Assembly (NCBI GenBank): GCA_036396755.1
Contig: DASWKG010000010.1
Span: 1 to 27,771 of the forward strand
Direction of reading: 5' to 3'
Length of the DNA: 27,771 bases
Source: DASWKG01 sp036396755
GTDB lineage: Bacteria > Actinomycetota > UBA4738 > CALAEC01
Part shown: piece by piece, positions 14,916-21,149 of the stretch
Layout of the letters: the number at the start of each line of letters is the position of its first letter
Position numbering within the stretch: position 1 is the stretch's first letter
Position numbers and translations under genes: made by a program
Notes under the pieces: generated by a model
Seen by the model: only the letters and a program-made list of their open reading frames with translations
The model's database searches: none
Told to the model about the DNA's origin: nothing

Positions 14916-15784
14916 CCTTCTCGATCGCCGCCGCCGACCCGGCCGGGGGCGACTGGGGCGTCGCCGTCGCGTCGAAGTTCCCGGCGGTCGGCGCGGTGGT
15001 GCCGTGGGCCCGCGCCGGCGAGGGAGCGGTGGCCACGCAGAGTCACGCGAACACCTCGTTCGGCCCCGAGGGCCTCGAGCTGATGGGCAAGGGGCTCACG
15101 GCCGAGAAGGCGCTCGAGCGGGTGCTCGAGGCCGACGAGGGGCGCGCGCAGCGGCAGGTGGGGATGGTCGACCGCGACGGCCGGGCGGCGTCGTTCACCG
15201 GCGACGGCTGCATGGAGTGGGCCGGAGGGGTCACCGGCGAGGGCTTCACGTGCCAGGGGAACATCCTGGCCGGCGTGCACGTGGTCGCGGCCATGGCCGA
15301 TGCGTTCCGGGAGACGTCCGGTGAGCTCGTCGACCGGCTCCTGGCGGCGCTCCTCGCCGGCGACGAGGCCGGCGGCGACCGGCGGGGGAGGCAGTCGGCC
15401 GCCCTGCTGGTGGCCCGCGCCCGCGGCGGCTACGGCGGCGCCAACGACCGCTACGTCGACCTGCGCGTCGACGACCATCCCGACGCGCCGCGCGAGCTCG
15501 CGCGCGTCTTCGGTGTCTACGACCACCAGATCCTGGTCCGGACCGATGCCCTGGTGGAAGCCACCCACGAGGTCGTCCTTGACCTCCAGCTCCGGCTCGC
15601 CGCGCTCGGCCGCTACGACGGCCCCAGGAGCGGGCGATTCGACGATCCCACGCGGGCCGCGCTCGCCGGGTTCGCCGGCGAGCACAACGTCGAGGGACGC
15701 CTGCGCGACGACAACCTCGTGTCGGAGTCGCTCGTGGGGGAGCTCCGAGACCTCACCCCCGAGCTCGCGCCGCCGGAGGCTTAG
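14912..15784 (+). CDS. DUF1028 protein with C-terminal peptidoglycan-binding-like domain
   Basis: This 290-residue protein matches DUF1028, an Ntn-hydrolase-like family of unknown activity. The N-terminus TFSIAAADPAGGDWGVAVAS and then KFPAVGAVVPWARAGEGAVA is the family opening, normally preceded directly by Met. The tail, about residues 205-265 (EVVLDLQLRLAALGRYDGPR, DPTRAALAGFAGEHNVEGRL), resembles the small peptidoglycan-binding repeat often fused to DUF1028. No signal peptide is visible. The start is a CTG that overlaps the mreB stop (CTGA) behind a GGAGG; it aligns with the family's initiator Met. The function is unknown; coupling to mreB suggests a cell-wall connection. Confidence 0.85.
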   Translation: MTFSIAAADPAGGDWGVAVASKFPAVGAVVPWARAGEGAVATQSHANTSFGPEGLELMGKGLTAEKALERVLEADEGRAQRQVGMVDRDGRAASFTGDGCMEWAGGVTGEGFTCQGNILAGVHVVAAMADAFRETSGELVDRLLAALLAGDEAGGDRRGRQSAALLVARARGGYGGANDRYVDLRVDDHPDAPRELARVFGVYDHQILVRTDALVEATHEVVLDLQLRLAALGRYDGPRSGRFDDPTRAALAGFAGEHNVEGRLRDDNLVSESLVGELRDLTPELAPPEA

Positions 15785-16092
15785 GACCCGAGCACGCGAT
15801 CGAGCTGGACCTTGACCAGGAGGCCGAGGTAGTAGAGGGCGGCCGCGAGGGCGCTCGCGACGAGGGTCACGATGAGGCCGATCCGAATGAGCGCCGTCCA
15901 GTGGACCGCCTGGCGGGCGTGGCTCCGCCCGAACACGAACCCGGGCCGCTTCCCGGCGCCGGCGACCCCTTCGGGCGCCTCGGCCATGCCCAGGTCGAGC
16001 GCCTCCGCCTCGGGCTCGGAGGCCTTGCGGCGAGCGGCGACCAGGACGACCGCCGCGACCAGGGTCGCCCCCGCGACGATGACGGCCAGCAT
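15781..16092 (-). CDS. Small membrane protein with two TM segments
   Basis: This is a 103-residue protein of unknown family. It has an N-terminal TM (residues 1-20, MLAVIVAGATLVAAVVLVAA) followed by RRK, a polar loop of about 40 residues, and a second TM at about 68-93 (ALIRIGLIVTLVASALAAAL). Positive charges after TM1 suggest that the loop is cytoplasmic. The stop overlaps the end of the DUF1028 gene on the opposite strand by four nt (15781-15784). The start is supported by a TACACT -10 seven nt upstream. It is divergent from the PDZ-Lon-like protease gene and could be functionally paired with it, but nothing in the sequence shows this. Confidence 0.7.
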   Translation of the reverse strand: MLAVIVAGATLVAAVVLVAARRKASEPEAEALDLGMAEAPEGVAGAGKRPGFVFGRSHARQAVHWTALIRIGLIVTLVASALAAALYYLGLLVKVQLDRVLGS

Positions 16093-16099
16093 CGATCCG

Positions 16100-16105
16100 A
16101 GTGTA
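16100..16105 (-). promoter_or_regulatory. -10 hexamer TACACT, leaderless promoter
   Basis: On the minus strand TACACT ends seven nt before the ATG at 16092. It lies 24 nt from the oppositely oriented -10 at 16130, so the two promoters cannot both be occupied at once. Confidence 0.6.
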
Positions 16106-16129
16106 GACCCGCCTCCGCTCCGCGGGTCG

Positions 16130-16135
16130 TAGGAT
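16130..16135 (+). promoter_or_regulatory. -10 hexamer TAGGAT, leaderless promoter
   Basis: TAGGAT ends seven nt before the ATG at 16143, with no Shine-Dalgarno. It is the plus-strand half of the divergent promoter pair. Confidence 0.6.
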
Positions 16136-16142
16136 TCGGCCG

Positions 16143-17135
16143 ATGGACTGGCGACGTGCGCTCGCGCTCGCTCCCGCCGGGGCGTTCCTGGTCAGCCTGT
16201 CCGTCGTCCAGCTTCCTCTGGTCGCGCTCTTCCCCGGCCCGGCCCGCGACGTGTTCCCCCTGATCCGGGTGACGGGCGCGGAGACGACCGAGCCCCACGG
16301 CCATCTCTACCTCACCACGGTCAGCTACCGGCACGTCGACCCGATCTCCGCGATCCGAGGCTGGCTCGATCCGGCGGTGGAGGTCGTTCCCGAGGAGGAG
16401 CTCTTCCCCCCGGGCCAGTCCGAGGAGGAATACGACGCCGTCACGCGCTCCCAGATGGACGAGAGCAAGATCGCGGCCTCGGTCGCCGTGCTCGAGCGGC
16501 TCACCGACTACCCCCGCGAGCACGGCGACGGCGCGCTGGTGCAGGACGTCGTGGAGGGCTCCGCGGCGGACGGCCGCCTGTTCCCCGGCGACCTCATCGT
16601 CTCGGCCGACGGCCGCGCGGTGCCGGACGTCGATGCGATCGCCCGCGCGATCGACCGGACGGGGGGGACGCGGAAGATCGCGCTCGTGGTCGAGGCGGCC
16701 GGGGAGGAGCGGCGGGTGGTCCTTCTGCCGCAGGTCGAGGAGGGCGACGACGGTGAGCCCGACCCGGTGCTCGGCGTGGTCCTCGTGGAGAACTTCCCGT
16801 TCGACATCGTCATCGAGAGCGGCGAGATCGGCGGGCCCTCGGCCGGGCTGATGTGGGCGCTGGGCCTCTTCGACCTGCTGAGCGAGCGGGACCTCGCCGC
16901 GGGGCGGCGCGTCGCCGGCACGGGCGCGATCAGCCTCTCCGGAGAGGTGCTTCCCATCGGCGGGGTGGAGGAGAAGGTGCGGGGCGCGGAGCGGAACGAC
17001 GCGGCGCTCTTCCTCGTGCCGACCGAGAACCTCGCCGCCGCCCGGTCGGTGGGCGCCGAGATCGAGATCGTGGCCGTGGCGAACCTGTCCGAAGCGGTAC
17101 GGGTGCTGACAACCGAGGCGAACCCGGCCGAATGA
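16143..17135 (+). CDS. PDZ-Lon-like membrane protease (YlbL-type)
   Basis: This 330-residue protein has one N-terminal membrane anchor (residues about 6-30), a linker segment with YLTTVSYRHVDPISAI, and a PDZ domain at about 130-200 (VVEGSAADGRLFPGDLIVSA). A C-terminal Lon-type proteolytic domain follows. The catalytic dyad is visible: Ser233 in GGPSAGLMWAL and Lys278 in GGVEEKVRGAE, 45 residues apart, close to the spacing in Lon. There is no ATPase domain. This matches the extracytoplasmic YlbL family of Firmicutes and Actinobacteria, whose substrates are mostly unknown. The length is normal for the family. The histidine kinase gene follows after 28 nt but seems to have its own promoter. Confidence 0.92.
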   Translation: MDWRRALALAPAGAFLVSLSVVQLPLVALFPGPARDVFPLIRVTGAETTEPHGHLYLTTVSYRHVDPISAIRGWLDPAVEVVPEEELFPPGQSEEEYDAVTRSQMDESKIAASVAVLERLTDYPREHGDGALVQDVVEGSAADGRLFPGDLIVSADGRAVPDVDAIARAIDRTGGTRKIALVVEAAGEERRVVLLPQVEEGDDGEPDPVLGVVLVENFPFDIVIESGEIGGPSAGLMWALGLFDLLSERDLAAGRRVAGTGAISLSGEVLPIGGVEEKVRGAERNDAALFLVPTENLAAARSVGAEIEIVAVANLSEAVRVLTTEANPAE

Positions 17136-17143
17136 GCCCGGCG

Positions 17144-17149
17144 TATACT
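17144..17149 (+). promoter_or_regulatory. -10 hexamer TATACT upstream of the histidine kinase
   Basis: TATACT ends 14 nt before the ATG at 17164, so a leader of about seven nt is expected. It lies just after the protease stop and suggests an independent promoter for the kinase operon. Confidence 0.5.
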
Positions 17150-17163
17150 CCCGAGCAACGGGC

Positions 17164-19830
17164 ATGACCGGGGCACTGGCCGACTCCCTGCACTTCACCG
17201 CCCACCTCTTCGCACTCACCGTTGCGTTCGGGGCGGCCTTCGTCGTGCTGGGCGACTCCTCCGAGCAGCGGGTCTTCCGGCTCCTCGCGCCCCTGGGCTT
17301 CCTCGCGCTGGCGGCGGCGGAGGCCGTGCACGGCGCGGGCTTCCAGGGCGAGGCGGGGGACTGGCCCCTGCTCCTTCGGACCGCGGGCTTCGGCGCGATC
17401 GCGCTGACCGGCCTGATCGGCCGGCCCGGGACCCGGGCGAGCCACGCCTTCCTCGCCTTCCCCGGCCGGGTCATCCCCCCGGCGATCGCCGCGGCGCTCG
17501 CCGCCGTCACCACCGTGCTGCGCCGGCGCGACGGCCGCCACCTCCTGCTCGGCGGCGGGCTCCTCGTGCTCGCCGCCGCGGAGGGGCTCCTCGCCCTCCG
17601 CGACGACGTGGCATGGGCGCTCGACGGGTACCACCTGGTCCGGACGGCTGGGTTCGCGCTGGTGGCGGTGTTCGTCCTCGCGACGACTCGCAGGAGCCTC
17701 CAGTTCAGGATGATCGCCGCATTCGTCAGCCTCCTGCTCGTGATCGTGCTCGGGGTGTCCGCCGCGGTCACGCAGATCATCGGACGCAACCTCCGCGAGG
17801 GCACGCTCAACCGCGTGAGCGCCCAGGCGCTCGACATCGCCCAGGGGATGAGGGAGGAGATCGGCGACAGGACCGAGAACCTGCGCGTGCTGGGCCAGTT
17901 CGCCAACGTCCTCACGTCGTCCCCGAGCGATTTCCGCGTGTACCACGAGCAGCTCTTCGCCGACGTCGACGTGCTCCTGGCCCTCGACGAGGACCTCGAG
18001 ATCCTTCGGGTGTCGGGGATCGACCAGGCCGACGCGCTCGAGATCGTGGGGACGCCGGTCGTGCAGGCTGCCGATGCGGGGTCCGCCGTCACCGACCTCG
18101 GAGGCGACCTGGTCGCCGTCGGCGTCCGCCCGGTGGAGCGTGCGCTCGAGGGCGGCGGCACCGAGACCGCCGGGTTCGTGGTCGCCGCGTTCCGCTTCGA
18201 CGGTGAGTTCCTCGACTTCCTCAGCCCCGCGGGAACCCGCGTCGCCGCGTTCCGGTTCCTGCGCGACCAGCCCGTCGCCGCGGTGGGCCTCGGCGAGGAC
18301 GATGGGACCGATGCCCCCGTCGTGACGGGCGAGGTGCTGGGCGCCGTTCGGGAGGCGCTCAACTCGGGCGCCGAGGTGGAGGCGCGACCGCTCCGCGTCG
18401 CGGGCGATCGGAGCTTCGGCGCCTTCGTGCCGCTCCGGGAGCCGACCGTGGGACCGGTGGGCATCCTGCTCGTCGCCGAGCCGGCGACGATCCTCGGCCA
18501 GACCACCAGCGAGGTCAACCGGGTGATCTTCCTCGTCACGCTCGGCCTCGTCGGCCTCGCGCTGCTCCTCGTCTTCTTCCTCACCCAGCGCATCACCCAC
18601 CCCATCCGCGCCCTCACGCGCGCGACGCGCCGGGTGCAGGCGGGGGACCTCGAGGCCAAGGCCCCGGTGGTCGGCCACGACGAGGTGGGCGACCTCGCCA
18701 CGGCGTTCAACCAGATGACCGATTCCATCTCGCTGATGAACGACGAGCTGCGGGCGGCCGCCACCCAGCAGGCCTCCCTCCGCAACCGGCTCGAGACGGT
18801 GATCAACTCGATGAGCGACGGCCTGATCGCGGTGGACGAGGGTGGGCGCGTGGTGACCTTCAACCGTGCCGCGGCGACGATCCTCGGGAAGCAGCGCGGG
18901 CGGGTGATCGGGAAGACGATCGGTGAGGTCATCCGGCTCCGGGACGAGGAGGGCGGCACCGTCCCCCTCGAGGGCGACATCCCTGCGGGCCTCGCCTTCG
19001 TCGTGCGGCGGCGGGGCGGGGACGTCCCGGTCGCCGTCGCCTCGTCGCCGCTGCGCGACGAGGGCGGGCAGACGAGCGGCCGCGTCTACGTGATCCGCGA
19101 CATGAGCCGCGAGCACGAGGTCGAGCGCATGAAGTCCGAGTTCCTGGCGAACGTCTCGCACGAGCTGCGCACGCCGCTCACCCCGATCATCGGGTACTCG
19201 GAGATCCTCCAGAAGAAGGAGGTTCCCGCCGAGCGCGCCCGGGAGTTCGCAAGGGGGATCCTCGAGTCGGCGCGCCGCCTCGAGCGGATCGTCGCGATGC
19301 TCCTCGACTTCTCGGCCATGGAGGGCGGCCGCCTGTCGATCACCGCGGAGCCGACGGCCGTCCGGCCCCTCGTCGGCGAGGTGATCGACCGCTGGAAGGC
19401 GCGGAGCGAGCGGCATCGCTTCGTGACCCGTCTCGAGCCCCGGCTGCCCAAGGCGCTTGCCGACGTCCAGCTCGTCACCCGGACGCTGGACGAACTTCTG
19501 GACAATGCGGTCAAATACTCCCCCGATGGAGGCCAGATCACCGTAACTGCGGTCTATGCAAATGCACAAAGACGAGGTATGCTCCGGCTGACCGTTTCGG
19601 ACGAGGGAATCGGGATCGCGCCCGAGGATCTGCGCGACATCTTCGAGGACTTCCGGCAAGTGGACGCATCGGACACCCGCAACTTCGGAGGACTGGGGCT
19701 GGGATTGGCCTTCGTGCAGAGGATCGTCGAGGCTCACGGCGGCAAGATCACCGCCGAGAGCCAGCCCGGGAAGGGAGCGAGCTTCACCTTCACGCTCCCC
19801 ACCGCCGGTGGAGGTGAGGAGAGCACGTGA
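17164..19830 (+). CDS. Large membrane sensor histidine kinase
   Basis: This 888-residue kinase has seven predicted TM segments in the first 205 residues, the seventh at about 180-205 (FRMIAAFVSLLLVIVLGVSA). An extracytoplasmic sensor of about 245 residues follows, then a further TM at about 453-475. HAMP is at about 475-532 (THPIRALTRATRRVQAGDLE), PAS at about 540-646, and HisKA has phospho-acceptor His666 (LANVSHELRTPLTPIIGYSE). HATPase_c shows the N-box ELLDNAVKYSP (Asn781), the G1 box DEGIGIAPEDL (813-) and GGLGLGLAFVQRIVEAHGG. All catalytic boxes are intact. No response regulator is adjacent, so it is an orphan kinase here. Its stop overlaps the FecR lipoprotein start (GTGA). Codon use relaxes over the N/G1-box region. 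Confidence 0.93.
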   Translation: MTGALADSLHFTAHLFALTVAFGAAFVVLGDSSEQRVFRLLAPLGFLALAAAEAVHGAGFQGEAGDWPLLLRTAGFGAIALTGLIGRPGTRASHAFLAFPGRVIPPAIAAALAAVTTVLRRRDGRHLLLGGGLLVLAAAEGLLALRDDVAWALDGYHLVRTAGFALVAVFVLATTRRSLQFRMIAAFVSLLLVIVLGVSAAVTQIIGRNLREGTLNRVSAQALDIAQGMREEIGDRTENLRVLGQFANVLTSSPSDFRVYHEQLFADVDVLLALDEDLEILRVSGIDQADALEIVGTPVVQAADAGSAVTDLGGDLVAVGVRPVERALEGGGTETAGFVVAAFRFDGEFLDFLSPAGTRVAAFRFLRDQPVAAVGLGEDDGTDAPVVTGEVLGAVREALNSGAEVEARPLRVAGDRSFGAFVPLREPTVGPVGILLVAEPATILGQTTSEVNRVIFLVTLGLVGLALLLVFFLTQRITHPIRALTRATRRVQAGDLEAKAPVVGHDEVGDLATAFNQMTDSISLMNDELRAAATQQASLRNRLETVINSMSDGLIAVDEGGRVVTFNRAAATILGKQRGRVIGKTIGEVIRLRDEEGGTVPLEGDIPAGLAFVVRRRGGDVPVAVASSPLRDEGGQTSGRVYVIRDMSREHEVERMKSEFLANVSHELRTPLTPIIGYSEILQKKEVPAERAREFARGILESARRLERIVAMLLDFSAMEGGRLSITAEPTAVRPLVGEVIDRWKARSERHRFVTRLEPRLPKALADVQLVTRTLDELLDNAVKYSPDGGQITVTAVYANAQRRGMLRLTVSDEGIGIAPEDLRDIFEDFRQVDASDTRNFGGLGLGLAFVQRIVEAHGGKITAESQPGKGASFTFTLPTAGGGEEST

Positions 19831-21110
19831 GGCGAAGCGTGGTTGCGGCCGGGATGGTCGCCCTCGTCGCCGGGGCCTGCGGCGGACAGGGCTCGGTCGA
19901 GGACGATGCCCGGCTCGTCCCGATGGGCGACGGCGTCGAGATCTCCGACGGCGACACCTGGCAGCCGGTCTCCGGCACCCTCGACCTCTCGATGGGGAGC
20001 CAGGTACGGACGGCCGGCGGCTACGCGAGGCTCGACCTTCCCGGTGGAGGGAGCATCGAGCTCGCCCCCGGCTCCCAGCTCCGGCTCCAGGAGCCCGGCA
20101 TCTCCGAGTTGATCCAGGGCAGCGCGCTCGCGAGCACGCCGCTCGCTCTCACGCTCGATCTCGGCGAGGTGCGCGTCGAGGGCAGCGGCGTCGAGGGCAG
20201 CGAGGGCACCTTCCGCGTCGACCGCGCCTTCCAGTACCGGGTGCGCGTCTACGAGGGAGAGGCGCGGGTCCCCGGCTCCTCGTGGGACGGCACCGTCCTC
20301 CCGTTCCAGCAGGTCCCCGTCGTCAACGGCCGCATCGACGCCGTGCCCCGGCCGGTCGACGTGGACCCGTCCGACCCGTGGGACCAGCGGATCTTCGGAC
20401 AGGCGCTGTCGACCGGCGCGAGCCTCGACCGCCTGGAGAAGGGTCTCGCGGCCCAGCGGATGCCCAGGGACCCGGCCGACGTGTCGCGCGCCCTCGCCCC
20501 AGAGGGCATCTCCGCTCTCCAGCTTCGCAGCGTCTTCGACGCGGCGCCCTCCACCCAGTGGGCCCAGGTCGTGGTGGCCTCCTTCCTGGCCTCGCAGTTC
20601 GCGCTCGAGGGCGACCCGACGAGCGTCCTCGGCGACATCCTCACCTGGCTCGGCGACGGCGCCTCCTGGACCGTGGTCGTCGCAAGATGGGCACTTCCCG
20701 AGTCGGTCGTGAGCGTCGTGGCCGGCGCCGCGGCCTCGCTCGTCGACCTGTTCCGCGTCCGCTCGACCGGCGGGTTCGGGTCCGGCCTCTTCGACTTCCT
20801 CCAGCAGCTCGTCGATCCGCGCGACCCCGGCGACGGCAGAACCCCGCCCGGCGGGACGAAGACCCGCGGCTCGCGGTGTGACAAGAACCCCAACGCGCCC
20901 GGATGCGGATCGACCCCCGTCTGCGAGGCCGGCCCGATCGATTGCCTCATCGAGGGGGTCAGCCCCGGCACCCCCGACCAGCCGCTCGACGACGGGCTGG
21001 GCGGAAGCTCGCCGGCCGCGGTCGACAGCTCGCCCGGCGACTCCTCGAAGCAGGCGAGCGACTCCACATCCGTGGTCAACGTCGACGACGTGACCTCGCT
21101 GGTCCCCTAG
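19827..21110 (+). CDS. FecR-domain lipoprotein
   Basis: This 427-residue protein has a lipoprotein signal (MRRSVVAAGMVALVAGACGG, lipobox Cys18), so the mature protein is anchored outside the membrane. A FecR-type beta domain covers about residues 40-150: GSQVRTAGGYARLDLPGGGS, SIELAPGSQLRLQEPG and RVRVYEGEARVPGSSW. After it comes an alpha-helical region (about 210-310). A C-terminal low-complexity tail has four Cys (CDKNPNAPGC, then CEAGPIDC) and many Ser/Asp. The GTG start overlaps the kinase stop and has an AGGTGAGGAG Shine-Dalgarno. FecR domains act in signal transfer across envelopes or bind surface ligands; a role as extracytoplasmic partner of the kinase is inferred from coupling. Confidence 0.85.
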   Translation: MRRSVVAAGMVALVAGACGGQGSVEDDARLVPMGDGVEISDGDTWQPVSGTLDLSMGSQVRTAGGYARLDLPGGGSIELAPGSQLRLQEPGISELIQGSALASTPLALTLDLGEVRVEGSGVEGSEGTFRVDRAFQYRVRVYEGEARVPGSSWDGTVLPFQQVPVVNGRIDAVPRPVDVDPSDPWDQRIFGQALSTGASLDRLEKGLAAQRMPRDPADVSRALAPEGISALQLRSVFDAAPSTQWAQVVVASFLASQFALEGDPTSVLGDILTWLGDGASWTVVVARWALPESVVSVVAGAAASLVDLFRVRSTGGFGSGLFDFLQQLVDPRDPGDGRTPPGGTKTRGSRCDKNPNAPGCGSTPVCEAGPIDCLIEGVSPGTPDQPLDDGLGGSSPAAVDSSPGDSSKQASDSTSVVNVDDVTSLVP

Positions 21111-21134
21111 CGCTCCCAGCCGCAACGCCTCTGG

Positions 21135-21140
21135 TAGGCT
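21135..21140 (+). promoter_or_regulatory. -10 hexamer TAGGCT upstream of the UPF0182 gene
   Basis: TAGGCT ends nine nt before the TTG start at 21150. The gap to the previous gene is only 39 nt, so read-through from the kinase operon is also possible. Confidence 0.45.
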
Positions 21141-21149
21141 GACGCCGTC

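Noticed and set aside
15867..18980. Open frame of about 1000 codons on the minus strand opposite the protease and kinase
   Set aside because: Low-complexity Ser/Arg/Thr composition and no recognisable motif. The opposite strand has intact PDZ-Lon and kinase motifs.
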